Shown: in pieces, positions 16,015-24,467 of the stretch
How the letters are laid out: every line of letters begins with the position of its first letter
Position numbering within the stretch: the stretch's first letter is position 1
Assembly: GCF_042656585.1 (NCBI RefSeq)
Contig: NZ_JBHSPG010000023.1
Reading direction: 5' to 3' (one strand)
From: Thalassorhabdus alkalitolerans
GTDB lineage: Bacteria; Bacillota; Bacilli; Bacillales; Marinococcaceae
DNA length: 64,000 nucleotides
Program-made: the position numbers and the translations under genes
Notes under the pieces: model-generated
What the model saw: only the letters and a program-made list of their open reading frames with translations
Database searches by the model: none
Told to the model about the DNA's origin: nothing

Positions 16015-17211
16015 TTATTTTGTTACTCTAATGAAGACCACTTTTAAGTAGTTACCTTCCTTAAAGTCCGCTGTTGTTTTGAAGTCTGAAGGCAATGAAA
16101 ATTCCTCTTCTAGTTTAAATTTTCTGCCCATTTCTTTGAATGCTTTTTCAATAAATCCTTTGAACTTTTCCATTCCAAAGCCGCTGTAATTAGTTGAAGC
16201 TACAATAACGCCATTTGTTTCTGTAATAGCTACCGCATCTTTGACCAGATTTTTGTAATCTTTCGCTGCGCTGAAACGATTCTTTTTTGAGCGGGCAAAG
16301 CTTGGGGGATCAAGGATAACCATACCAAACTTCAATTGTTTTTTTACCGCGTATTTAAAATAATTAAATACGTCCATCACTTTAATGTCATGCGCTTCAT
16401 GATCGATGCCATTTACACTGAACTGCTCTATTGTTTTAGGCAGGCTGCGGTTAGCAAGGTCCACACTGGTTGTCTTTTCTGCTCCCCCAAGAGCTGCGTA
16501 AACGGAAAATGCGCCCGTATATGAAAACGTATTTAATACGGTTTTGCCCGATGCATACTTGTCTCGAATCTTTTTTCTCACTTCCTTTTGGTCAAGAAAT
16601 ATCCCGGTCATTGGTCCTTCATTTAAATAAACGGCGAAGCTGACTCCGTTTTCCTTTACTACAAGAGGAAACTCGCCCCGCTCCCCTTTTATAAAATCAT
16701 CATCTTCAATGTATTTTCCTTCTGTATTGAACCGTTTCTTTTCATAAATACCTGTATATTCTACAAGCTTCTCAAGAGCATGGAGGATTATACTTTTAAA
16801 TTGATATATTCCTTCACTGTACCAGCTTATTACGTAATACCCATCATAATAATCAATTGTCAGCCCGCCAATCCCGTCACCTTCCCCGTTAAACACGCGG
16901 AAAGCTGTTGTATCATCTTTATCAAAGAATATGGCTCTTTGGTTTAGAGCTGAGCTGATCTTTTTTTCAAAAAAATTAAAATCAATGAATTCCTTTTCTT
17001 TTCGAGTAAGCACCCAGCCATACCCTTTATTTTGGCGTCCATAATAGCCTCTTCCAATAAAGCTTCCTCTCTCATCTACAAGGCGGATCAAGGAACCCTC
17101 TTCCTTAAGGTCTTGTATATTAACAATGGCTTCCTTTGTTATCAAAGGATAACCGCCTTTCATTTTTCCTGCCTGCTGATTCTCGATGGTAAGGGTAATT
17201 TCCTCTGCCAT
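16015..17211 (-). CDS. Class I SAM-dependent rRNA methyltransferase (RlmI/YwbD type)
   Basis: A 398-residue protein with an N-terminal PUA domain (about 1-85, including GYGWVLTRKEKEFIDFNFF), a central beta-rich region, and a C-terminal Rossmann methyltransferase (about 200-398). SAM-binding NTFSYTGAFSVYAALGGA and the catalytic LDPPSFARSK motif are present. It matches 23S rRNA m5C methyltransferases related to RlmI; the closest Bacillus relative is YwbD. The exact rRNA position modified is not deducible. Confidence 0.88.
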   Translation of the reverse strand: MAEEITLTIENQQAGKMKGGYPLITKEAIVNIQDLKEEGSLIRLVDERGSFIGRGYYGRQNKGYGWVLTRKEKEFIDFNFFEKKISSALNQRAIFFDKDDTTAFRVFNGEGDGIGGLTIDYYDGYYVISWYSEGIYQFKSIILHALEKLVEYTGIYEKKRFNTEGKYIEDDDFIKGERGEFPLVVKENGVSFAVYLNEGPMTGIFLDQKEVRKKIRDKYASGKTVLNTFSYTGAFSVYAALGGAEKTTSVDLANRSLPKTIEQFSVNGIDHEAHDIKVMDVFNYFKYAVKKQLKFGMVILDPPSFARSKKNRFSAAKDYKNLVKDAVAITETNGVIVASTNYSGFGMEKFKGFIEKAFKEMGRKFKLEEEFSLPSDFKTTADFKEGNYLKVVFIRVTK

Positions 17212-17411
17212 GTTATATCATCCTAACGTAGAGTTTTATGTATAGGTAAGTTCTAAGCTCGGGTTTCATTATAATATAACTTCTGTGATCACTTCCACTT
17301 CGTTACATTCCCTTTTTTTCACACTCAAACAAAAGCGTGCGACTAGTTAATGGAGAAAGGCAATGTTTTAGAATACTTAAAGAGGCAGGAAGCATAAGGA
17401 GGGGACCACTT

Positions 17412-17741
17412 ATGTTACTAGATATTTATATCGGTACATTAGATGATAGCAGTTTCTCATATGAAGGTGGAAATTGGAGCGGCAATATTCCTAAGAAGAT
17501 AAGCCCATGGTTTCCAGAAGGCCACAAAGCATTTAGACTCCTTTTGGAAAAAATAAAAAATAATGAGTTCGTAGGAAGACAAGTTGATTGGGGAGGTTGG
17601 GCTGCTATTGTCACTCCAGACATAATCTGTCTGTTCCTTAACGAGCTTCCAGCCAGTGAAAAACGGAGCCAGTTACTCAGGTTTGCAAAAGAGCAGCTAA
17701 ACCAGCAGAAAGAGTATGTACTTGTTGGCATAGAGTCGTAG
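17412..17741 (+). CDS. Hypothetical protein (109 aa)
   Basis: Not recognised. ATG at 17412 follows AAGGAGGGG with about nine bases of spacing, so the longer open frame from 17337 is not used. It contains WFPEGHKAFRLLLEKIKN and RQVDWGGWAAIVTPD, has no signal peptide, and looks like a small soluble alpha/beta protein. Confidence 0.7.
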   Translation: MLLDIYIGTLDDSSFSYEGGNWSGNIPKKISPWFPEGHKAFRLLLEKIKNNEFVGRQVDWGGWAAIVTPDIICLFLNELPASEKRSQLLRFAKEQLNQQKEYVLVGIES

Positions 17742-17751
17742 CCATGCTGAA

Positions 17752-17784
17752 AAGCCCTTGTTTCTTTTAAGGAATCAAGGGCTT
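17752..17784. terminator. Hairpin between converging hypothetical genes
   Basis: AAGCCCTTG and CAAGGGCTT are perfect 9-bp arms with a 15-base loop; T-tract weak. Confidence 0.55.
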
Positions 17785-17832
17785 ATTATGGCATTACGCC
17801 TGCACTATTTTCAATACGTTGCTTTGGATTCT

Positions 17833-18138
17833 TTAATTCATGTAAGTACCCTCTACCTTGTATTCAATATCTCCGTTATCTAACACTAAAGCCGAAATTT
17901 TTTTGATCCGAAGGTTTACTTTTCTATCTTCGATTATAAGTTCGCACTGATCATTATGATTTATTTCAATTCCAGAGACAAATTCAAGTTCCACAGTTCC
18001 CGGTACTAATTTTCCTTTTCCATAAATCGCTCCTCCGCCAAGCTGGAGCTGATAAAACTTTTCTCTATAGGGCACCGTGTGCTCAATGACCTTACCTTCC
18101 ACGATCACGTTTTTATTTTTGAATAATAGTACAGACAT
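17833..18138 (-). CDS. Hypothetical protein (101 aa)
   Basis: Not recognised. Start ATG at 18138, eight bases from AAGGAG. Mostly predicted beta strands, without cysteines other than one, no signal peptide: MSVLLFKNKNVIVEGKVIEH followed by YQLQLGGGAIYGKGKLVPG. No neighbour gives a clue to its function. Confidence 0.65.
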   Translation of the reverse strand: MSVLLFKNKNVIVEGKVIEHTVPYREKFYQLQLGGGAIYGKGKLVPGTVELEFVSGIEINHNDQCELIIEDRKVNLRIKKISALVLDNGDIEYKVEGTYMN

Positions 18139-18479
18139 AATAATAACTCCTTCCTATTTTTCAAAATATTCTTCTTGGTAGCTCTCTTATTCCCTGATTA
18201 AAACAGAATATAACATTATTCGTTTGACAAAATAACACAAGAATTTTCGCAGTTATTTTTTGGATGTAAGATGATCTCGTCCTTTTTGTTTAATGATTCT
18301 TTTTTAAAATAATTTTTTATTACGGTAAGTGAAATTTTTTAAATGAGAACCTCTCCTAGGCAATACCTCTTTTAAAAGCTATAAGCAAGCACTACCTTTG
18401 GTTTATTTTTCCTCTCAGTGCTTTTAAAAACAAAAAAACCGGGAAAGGAGCTGTATCCAGAAAAAAGGAGGAATACGTA
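18139..18479. other. Gene-less AT-rich divergent intergenic region
   Basis: About 340 bases between the leftward hypothetical gene and the rightward LysM gene. It must contain both promoters, but no pair of hexamers stands out. A TTGACA near 18213 lacks a -10 box at the right distance. Confidence 0.5.
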
Positions 18480-18899
18480 ATGAAATCAATTAAACTGGCA
18501 GCAGCTTCTTTCTTTGCATTGTTGTTCTTTGTTTCATCCGCTAACGCTTCCGATGCCTGCGCCTGCAGTGAACCTTATGAAGTGAAGCCCGGAGACACGC
18601 TCTATTCGTTAGCCCAGCAATACGGAGTGACGGTCGAGCAAATCCAAAATAAAAACTCTATGGGAACATCTACTTATATTATTGCTGGAGAGGATATTCT
18701 CCTTCCTCCGGAACCAATAGAAGATGCTGAGGCCCAGGAACCTTCCGCTGAACCAGATTCTGCGGTATATGTTGTCGAAAGCGGTGATACCCTTTATAAC
18801 ATTGCCCAGTCAGAAGGCACGACAGTACACGCCCTGCAAACTAACAACGATATAGAAAGTGACGTAATTTTCCCCGGCCAGGAATTAACTATTCAGTAA
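18480..18899 (+). CDS. Secreted protein with two LysM domains
   Basis: A 139-residue exported cell-wall binding protein. A signal peptide (1-23, MKSIKLAAASFFALLFFVSS, cleavage near ANA-SD) is followed by two LysM domains at about 33-77 (YEVKPGDTLYSLAQQYGVTV) and 94-138 (YVVESGDTLYNIAQSEGTTV), joined by an acidic Glu/Pro-rich linker. No hydrolase domain follows, so it probably binds peptidoglycan without cutting it, or serves as a spore or wall adaptor. AAAGGAGG lies eight bases before the ATG. Confidence 0.88.
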   Translation: MKSIKLAAASFFALLFFVSSANASDACACSEPYEVKPGDTLYSLAQQYGVTVEQIQNKNSMGTSTYIIAGEDILLPPEPIEDAEAQEPSAEPDSAVYVVESGDTLYNIAQSEGTTVHALQTNNDIESDVIFPGQELTIQ

Positions 18900-18906
18900 A
18901 TGATAA

Positions 18907-18946
18907 GAGGAGGTCCCCAAATACTTGAGGACGTCCTCTTTTTTGT
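18907..18946 (+). terminator. Terminator of the LysM gene
   Basis: GAGGAGGTCC and GGACGTCCTC (one mismatch) followed by seven Ts. Confidence 0.85.
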
Positions 18947-19029
18947 TTGAGCGCCCCTTTACACCCTGACACACAAAACATAACTTGCCCCTTTTGGACA
19001 TACATTGAGGTAATGGAAGGGGGGCTGTT

Positions 19030-19659
19030 ATGAATTTTTTTTATGAATATGGATGGCTGCTGTTCCTAGCGGCCGAAGTCCTGACATGGGGAGCTGCCCT
19101 GTCATTATTTTTCAGCCGCTATTTCCTTTCATCGAGGTTTCTTACTCATGTCTCGATTGTCAGTATTCTTGCGTTAACTTCTTTTCAACTTTATTTAGTA
19201 GGAGTCGATTACTATATAAATCAAGAAGTTTCCTTTACCCAGGTACTCATGATCCTTTTTATTTTTTATGCGGCCACCTTTGGAAAATCATACATTTCAC
19301 GCATTGATAGGTACATGAAGCAGAAGTTTGAAAACAGAGATACATCCTGGAAGACTTATCTGCCATTTTCTCTGAAATTTCAGCCCGAAAGAAAACGGCA
19401 GCAACTGTTTTACCTCCACACAGCTGTATTTCTTTCTCTCCATTTATTATTGCTTCCTATGACAAACAGCTCTTTACCGGCCTGGGAATGGTCTTTCTAT
19501 ACTGGATGGTTGAGCCAGCCTCACCTCGGGTTCTATCCCCATTACTCATTTAATATTTTCAGTTATGTCTGGAGAATCATCTATATGATTGATGCTTTCT
19601 TTTTTCTTTGTTTTTCATGGTTTCCTGCGCTGACTCAAAGACTTGGATCTCGCTTATAG
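19030..19659 (+). CDS. Integral membrane protein, unknown
   Basis: A 209-residue protein with five or six hydrophobic segments (about 8-30, 38-58, 70-88, 125-145, 175-200) separated by a basic cytosolic loop (ISRIDRYMKQKFENRDTSWK). No family recognised. The ATG follows a G-rich AAGGGGGGC ribosome site. It converges on the HAD gene with a 38-base gap and no clear terminator. Confidence 0.7.
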   Translation: MNFFYEYGWLLFLAAEVLTWGAALSLFFSRYFLSSRFLTHVSIVSILALTSFQLYLVGVDYYINQEVSFTQVLMILFIFYAATFGKSYISRIDRYMKQKFENRDTSWKTYLPFSLKFQPERKRQQLFYLHTAVFLSLHLLLLPMTNSSLPAWEWSFYTGWLSQPHLGFYPHYSFNIFSYVWRIIYMIDAFFFLCFSWFPALTQRLGSRL

Positions 19660-19697
19660 AAGGGTCGGCGAGCATTATCCCGGCATCATAACACCAA

Positions 19698-20366
19698 TCA
19701 GTCAGTATGATTTAACAGCCTTAAAACCCCTGACAAATCAGCGCTTTCTATATCAGGTCTTACGTCAAGCTCTTCAAGGGGCAAGTGCTTCCGGTTCACC
19801 CAGGCTGTACGAAATCCAAAGGCGGACGCTCCAATGATATCCCAGCCATTTGCAGAGACAAATAATACTTCATCTCTTTTTACATTCAAGTTCCTGAGAA
19901 CTGACTGGTAAGATGCGGGCACAGGTTTATATTGTTTATAATCATTTACACTGATAATTTTGTGAATAAGAGAAGAGATCACAGATTGGCTTACAAGAGG
20001 TTCAATCATATCCCGGGAGCCATTGGAAAAAATCACACGCTGATAATCATTCAGCCCTTCGAGCACCCCTTTGGCTTCCTGAAAGACGTCTAGATTCAGA
20101 TATTCATTGCGTAATGCCTGCTCGTCACTTTCACCTAACTCAAGCTCTAATTCTTTACACGTATATCGCAAGCTATCTGTAGTGACTTTTGAAAACGGCT
20201 CATAGATACCCATAAGCTGACGTAAAAACGTGTATTCAATTTGCTTTTGCCTCCATCTTTCACTTATCTCCCTTCCGTTTCCCGGAAATAATTGCTCTGC
20301 CTTCTTTTCCACTGAGTGTACATCAAAAAGAGTTCCGTATGCGTCAAAAACAATCGCTTGAACCAT
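19698..20366 (-). CDS. HAD family hydrolase, type II haloacid dehalogenase-like
   Basis: A 222-residue HAD hydrolase of the L-2-haloacid dehalogenase branch. Motif I FDAYGTLFDVHS has the nucleophilic Asp8; motif II is FSNGS; a lysine in YKQYKP serves as motif III; motif IV VSANGWDIIGASAFGF has the SANxWD form typical of true haloacid dehalogenases instead of the usual GDxxxD of phosphatases. Substrates would be short 2-haloalkanoates. AGGGAG precedes the ATG. Confidence 0.87.
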   Translation of the reverse strand: MVQAIVFDAYGTLFDVHSVEKKAEQLFPGNGREISERWRQKQIEYTFLRQLMGIYEPFSKVTTDSLRYTCKELELELGESDEQALRNEYLNLDVFQEAKGVLEGLNDYQRVIFSNGSRDMIEPLVSQSVISSLIHKIISVNDYKQYKPVPASYQSVLRNLNVKRDEVLFVSANGWDIIGASAFGFRTAWVNRKHLPLEELDVRPDIESADLSGVLRLLNHTD

Positions 20367-20441
20367 ATTACTCTCCCTCCATGCTGTTTCTTTTCCTCGC
20401 GTTCAGAAATTACCTTTTACAATGTTCGAGTCTTTCCCGAT

Positions 20442-20486
20442 AAAAACCTTCTATTGGATGTGACCATCACTCCATAAGAAGGTTTT
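20442..20486 (-). terminator. Strong hairpin terminator after the EAL remnant
   Basis: AAAACCTTCT and AGAAGGTTTT with further pairing inside (TGTGA/TCAC); the minus strand continues TTTTT. Confidence 0.8.
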
Positions 20487-20591
20487 CTTTGTTTTTTGTT
20501 TGCTTGCTTACATATCACGATACCTGTGAAAGGACTGGTTCGTTTTCACATGAAGTCATCTTTGTTTTCAAATCTTACATGATCGTTTTGC

Positions 20592-21343
20592 TTAGCTTTG
20601 GAGGTGTTCTCCAACAGTTTTCCGGCTTTTCAAAAGCCCTTCGGATGAATAGGGGCTTAAGTATGGTCCCTGTCCTATTCCACATTTTAATTCTTTTACT
20701 TTTTTGTATTGATAGCCAGTCTTAATCCCATCAGCCTTCACTGTTAAATGAAGTCTTTGACAATGTAAGATAATCGTTTCCATAATCAGTAAGTTGCGAT
20801 TATTTTCTTCCATTCCTCCTATAATAAAATCGGGTATTTTGACGCCCTGGATTGGAAGGTTTGATAGTTGAGTTAAAAAAGTAGTTCCCGGCTTAAAATC
20901 TGTAATAAAAATATTAACTCCCAGGGCTTGAAGTGCTGAAAGCTTCAGCTCAGCTTCCTTTAGATCTTTCATTACGGTGGTGTGCGACAGGTTTATTTCT
21001 AACAGCCAGGGACTCAAACCCGTTTGAAAAAAGCTTCTTGTACTTCGTCGACAAATGTACTCTCCTTAAAATGTTTGCTTTCGATCGTCACTATATTTTT
21101 TTTACTGCAGCCTTGTTCCTCGCGTTCTTTTCCCAGTGCGCACACTTCCCTCAACATCCAGCGGCTGAAAGGAACAACCACATGGGAGGCAACGTCCTCC
21201 TGAAAAAGAAATTGTTCAGGAATTTCTCCTTTTGAAGAGTGACTCCATTCAGGTGTAAACTCTATTCCAATTATCATGTCCGTCTGTAAATTCATGACAG
21301 GCACATGTTCAAGAATAGTTTCTGTGCTTTCCAAAGCATTCAT
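20592..21343 (-). pseudogene. Decayed EAL domain cut off from the GGDEF gene
   Basis: Two consecutive frames together spell a complete EAL fold: SRWMLREVCAL, then SPWLLEINLS, VNIFITDFKPG, VKIPDFIIGG, GQGPYLSPY. Frame 1 (21343-21014) and frame 2 (21017-20592) join if one base is added to the T6 run at 21032-21027; the repaired reading gives FQTGLSPWLLE, the usual EAL text. Upstream, frame 1 is in the same frame as the GGDEF gene and is separated from it by one TGA at 21352-21350. Key catalytic residues are also gone: EAL is EFT, the DDFG motif is TDFK and the late glutamate is absent. Cyclic-di-GMP phosphodiesterase activity is therefore not expected. Confidence 0.8.
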
Positions 21344-21349
21344 TATTTC

Positions 21350-23269
21350 TCATCCCTGCTTTTCCAGCTCCCGGTCTTGCATGCCAATCTCCTCATCGTA
21401 AACAGAATATTGGTTTCTTCCCTTTTTCTTCGCTTCATACATCGCAAAGTCTGCTTTTTTAATTAGCATTTTTACCGTTTCATGCCCATCCTCCCTGGGG
21501 AAAGCAATCCCGATGCTTGGTGTGGAAAAGATATTGTGTCCCCTTATGGTATATTTCTTGCTTAACGTTGAAATCATGCGATTCACAAGTGCGAAGGCAT
21601 CTTCTTTTGTTTTAAGGCCTGTTACCAGGATCGTAAACTCATCTCCCCCTTGCCTTGAAACCATATCATGGGGACGAATGCTGGTTTGCATCCGTTCAGC
21701 AGCTGCACATAACAGCATGTCTCCTATTTCATGGCCCAATTTATCATTAATGCATTTAAACCTGTCTAAATCAAGGTACAGGACAGCCATTATTGCTTTT
21801 TCCTTTTCAATTTGGTTTAACGCTTCCTCAACTGCCTTCTCAAACTTTATTCGATTGGGAAGACCTGTTAAAGGATCATGGTAGGCCATGCGGGCCATTT
21901 TTTCTTCGGATTCTTTAAGGTTTGTTATATCTTTCATAATGCCGTGAATACCTACTACTTTTTCTTCAACAAAAATAGGAATAAAGGTACAGCTTGTGAT
22001 ATACCCTTGATTAGCCTGATTTCGAAACGTCGTCTCAAAATTTTGTGACGCGCCCCCAGCAGCTTTTTCAAAATGAATATAAAAAGCATCTTTTGAAGCG
22101 GCCTCTATAAACATGAAAATAGGATTAAGAAGAAGAGATTCTTCCTTTTCACCCGCCAGCCTGGAAAAGGAAGAATTTATCATCGTTATTTCTCCTGATA
22201 GATTTAAAGAATAAACTGGATCAGGATGATTTTCAAAGATGGAACGGTACCTCTGTGTACTGATTTCTAACTGTTTGTTCTGCTTGTTAAATTCATGTAA
22301 AAGTTTCCGGCTTCCTAACAGAGCGAGAACCTGTCTTAGCATTATTAGAGATATGACCAGGCTGATTCCTATGGTAAGAGAGTTTACTTCTGAACCGTCT
22401 GAAGCGATAAAGACAATAATAAGTATGACAGTACTTCCATATGGAAGTATCACTTCCCTTATAATAAATTGACTTTGAACCCCTTGATGGATTGCACTCT
22501 CCTTCATCCTGTCTGTTCTGTACATATAAGCTGAATACCCTATTAAGAACAAAGCCAATGTAAACAAAGGATCAATCAGGCTTCCTGTCATATACGCTTC
22601 TGCAGCCATCAAATATAATAATAAAGCATCTGCAAGTGTAAAGAGGACTATGCCTGTTGTTAAAACATGTAGACAAATCCTGAAATACGAATCCTTCGAA
22701 CGGAAATACACTAAAAGGACTCCAAACAAAATCGCCAAATCAGCTGCCGGATAGCCTATATAAATAAGAAGAAAAAGGTCCCCGCTTTCTCGAGTTGCAA
22801 TAATATCTCTAATGATAAAATGATAGGTAAAAGTAAAGGCTGTTATCATTACAATCGTCATCTCTATTAAAAAGCGAGCATTATGGACAATTTTATTCTT
22901 TTGAAGCAAAAAATAAACAAATGCGGTTATAAAACAAATGACCTGCAGGAAATAAAAGTAGTCAGCTGGCCCGGGAAAAGTGATGCCCTCTTGCAAAACT
23001 GATTCCACGTAAAACCAGTAGACCTCTCCAATAAAATAAATAAATGTGCCGGTTCCAAGAAAGAACCAGAAGGGTTTTATCCAGCGTTCACTTCTCGTGT
23101 AGGCATGAAATATTGTTAGTGCTGCAAGGAATGGTCCAACCATTGCAAAAACACTTTGGATGAGCAAGGATGAATGGGAACCAGGAGTCAAAAAAAGTAT
23201 CGCTACGTAGTATGTTATGATATACACTGCTATGAAAATGATAGGGAAGACGTGAGCAGATCTTATCAT
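21350..23269 (-). CDS. Membrane PAS-GGDEF diguanylate cyclase (truncated GGDEF-EAL protein)
   Basis: About 639 residues. The first about 320 hold nine or ten hydrophobic segments forming a sensory membrane module; a PAS domain follows (about 335-455, YRSIFENHPDPVYSLNLSG), then a GGDEF domain (about 460-625) with DPLTGLPNR, DLDRFKCINDKLGHEIGD and an intact active-site loop RQGGDEF, so it can probably make cyclic di-GMP. An RxxD inhibitory site is replaced by SIRPHD-like text just before it. The frame ends at TGA 21352-21350 and, after it, continues in the same frame into an EAL domain, so the gene was probably once a GGDEF-EAL protein. The ATG at 23269 is preferred over an upstream GTG at 23281, which lies in the GGGTGG ribosome site. 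Confidence 0.85.
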   Translation of the reverse strand: MIRSAHVFPIIFIAVYIITYYVAILFLTPGSHSSLLIQSVFAMVGPFLAALTIFHAYTRSERWIKPFWFFLGTGTFIYFIGEVYWFYVESVLQEGITFPGPADYFYFLQVICFITAFVYFLLQKNKIVHNARFLIEMTIVMITAFTFTYHFIIRDIIATRESGDLFLLIYIGYPAADLAILFGVLLVYFRSKDSYFRICLHVLTTGIVLFTLADALLLYLMAAEAYMTGSLIDPLFTLALFLIGYSAYMYRTDRMKESAIHQGVQSQFIIREVILPYGSTVILIIVFIASDGSEVNSLTIGISLVISLIMLRQVLALLGSRKLLHEFNKQNKQLEISTQRYRSIFENHPDPVYSLNLSGEITMINSSFSRLAGEKEESLLLNPIFMFIEAASKDAFYIHFEKAAGGASQNFETTFRNQANQGYITSCTFIPIFVEEKVVGIHGIMKDITNLKESEEKMARMAYHDPLTGLPNRIKFEKAVEEALNQIEKEKAIMAVLYLDLDRFKCINDKLGHEIGDMLLCAAAERMQTSIRPHDMVSRQGGDEFTILVTGLKTKEDAFALVNRMISTLSKKYTIRGHNIFSTPSIGIAFPREDGHETVKMLIKKADFAMYEAKKKGRNQYSVYDEEIGMQDRELEKQG

Positions 23270-23379
23270 TGGCACCCCCACCCTTTCTTTTATAGGTAAT
23301 TATTACTGTGTCTTTATTCCCATTATACAATATATGGTTATGACAATGTAAAGCAAATTTTCTATTATTTTTGAAAATA

Positions 23380-23416
23380 AAAAACACAGCAGCCTGAAGG
23401 ACGCCGTGTTTTTATT
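23380..23416. terminator. Hairpin (AAAAACAC...GTGTTTTT)
   Basis: AAAAACACAGC and GCCGTGTTTTT pair around a short loop. It lies downstream of the candidate small ORF at 23434-23538 on the minus strand and could end its transcript. Confidence 0.55.
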
Positions 23417-23433
23417 CTGATCGTTTTTCCTGC

Positions 23434-23538
23434 CTATCCAGTGGCAACTGCGTATTTCCCTCCTGGTACAGTTAAGTGATTTTGCACGGCGTGCATAGAA
23501 AGCCGGAAGCTGATTAGCCTTATAAACCTTGCGGCCAT
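23434..23538 (-). CDS. Candidate 34-residue small protein
   Basis: Frame MAARFIRLISFRLSMHAVQN followed by HLTVPGGKYAVATG and a stop. GGAAG lies eight bases upstream and a hairpin downstream. The C-terminal PGGKYAVATG looks non-random, but I do not recognise a family, and longer overlapping frames exist on the same strand. Treat as tentative. Confidence 0.3.
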   Translation of the reverse strand: MAARFIRLISFRLSMHAVQNHLTVPGGKYAVATG

Positions 23539-23632
23539 CCTGAACTCTTCCTGCGCTAAATCCCCCTTGGCGTCTGCCCTTTTCCCTTTTTATCATGATC
23601 TCATCTTTTCTTTTTTTGTTTTTCTTTTTAAA

Positions 23633-23665
23633 GTGATTTCTATCACAAAACCTTTGTTTTGTGAT
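23633..23665. promoter_or_regulatory. Composite palindromic operator upstream of the GAF-protein unit
   Basis: ATCACAAAAC (23642-23651), CTTT, GTTTTGTGAT (23656-23665) is a 10-bp perfect inverted repeat. A further GTGAT at 23633-23637 forms GTGAT-TTCT-ATCAC with its left arm. A TATACT at 23669-23674 right after it would be a -10 box with no consensus -35, so the palindrome covers the -35 region. Confidence 0.6.
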
Positions 23666-23715
23666 TGCTATACTTTTCTTATGAATAAAGTACAGGATAA
23701 AGGAGAGTGATAAGC

Positions 23716-23970
23716 ATGTTGATGGACTTTCTTTCTCATTATCAAATAAATGCTTATGACCTGATCACCTTAAAAGCAAGCAACCAGACTATGAGCATAG
23801 ACGAATTTATCACTTATATAGAAGATGTAAACAAAAGCAACGCTATAAAAGAACGGTTATTAACTCTCGGGATGTTAATAGATAAAGACAGGATTCTGGC
23901 TTATTTAGCAGGCACGGCAGAATTATTCTTGCAGCACAGCAATCTAACTGTCCAGAAGCAATGGACATAG
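23716..23970 (+). CDS. Hypothetical protein (84 aa) upstream of the GAF protein
   Basis: Soluble, mostly helical, MLMDFLSHYQINAYDLITLK onward, ending LTVQKQWT. ATG at 23716 is ten bases from AAAGGAG; the GTG at 23707 overlaps that site. It is 16 bases before the GAF gene, so the two are co-transcribed from the palindrome-bearing promoter. Family not recognised. Confidence 0.65.
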   Translation: MLMDFLSHYQINAYDLITLKASNQTMSIDEFITYIEDVNKSNAIKERLLTLGMLIDKDRILAYLAGTAELFLQHSNLTVQKQWT

Positions 23971-23986
23971 CAAGGGAGAGCTTTTT

Positions 23987-24421
23987 ATGGATTCTTGTTT
24001 TGAACAGGATTTACAGATGATAAAAAAAGAGACAAATAGTGACTTTGCCGCTATTGCCTGGACTGAGGAAGGGGGCAAAACCCACCGCTGGAAGGATGCT
24101 GTCGGCTTTTCAAATGACAGATATAAAAATATTTGCAAAAGAAATGGCTCAGGTCTTGCAGGTGTAATCTTTACTGCAGGAAGGCCGTTTCGATTAGATA
24201 GTGAGAATCCCAATTTAGAGCGTAAGAGGCTGGAATCTCCAATTATGCTTGCAGAGAACCTTTTTGCCGCAGCTGCTGTGCCAATTAAAATGAATGATAA
24301 AGTAAAAGGAATTCTTCTCGTCGGAAGCCGGGCTGAAAGACTTTATACGAAGTCGGACCTCTCCCATATGACCAAAACTGCAGAAAAAATCGGTGCCTGG
24401 CACCCTGCTCGAATGTCATAA
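23987..24421 (+). CDS. Single GAF-domain protein (NreA-like)
   Basis: A 144-residue protein that is almost wholly one GAF domain: DFAAIAWTEEGGKTHRWKDA, GSGLAGVIFTAGRPFRLD, then AAAAVPIKMNDKVKGILLVGSR. Stand-alone GAF proteins of this size include the nitrate sensor NreA of staphylococci, a possible but unproven parallel; no NreBC two-component genes are adjacent. The last codons, GAWHPARMS, are encoded by the GGTGCCTGGCACC repeat at 24392-24404, so the C-terminus is repeat-derived. Confidence 0.75.
   Translation: MDSCFEQDLQMIKKETNSDFAAIAWTEEGGKTHRWKDAVGFSNDRYKNICKRNGSGLAGVIFTAGRPFRLDSENPNLERKRLESPIMLAENLFAAAAVPIKMNDKVKGILLVGSRAERLYTKSDLSHMTKTAEKIGAWHPARMS
24392..24404. repeat. Dispersed GGTGCCTGGCACC palindrome inside the GAF gene
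   Basis: Perfect copy of the 13-base palindrome, read as codons GGT GCC TGG CAC C near the stop. Nine bases after it is TGTCATA, five of seven matches to the TGTAACA arm seen in the array before guaC. Confidence 0.8.
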
Positions 24422-24426
24422 AAAAA

Positions 24427-24467
24427 TGGCAGAATCCTTCTTATGAAAGGATTCCACCGTTTTTTTC
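24427..24467. terminator. Bidirectional terminator between converging genes
   Basis: GAATCCTT and AAGGATTC with extra pairing outside, flanked by A and T runs on both sides. It overlaps the last codons of the leftward gene. Confidence 0.75.

Noticed and set aside
17833..18138. Phage tail-type protein
   Set aside because: Beta-rich composition alone; no phage genes around it.
21350..21352. TGA as a selenocysteine codon joining GGDEF and EAL
   Set aside because: The position is a linker, no SECIS-like hairpin is visible and the EAL part is also frameshifted.
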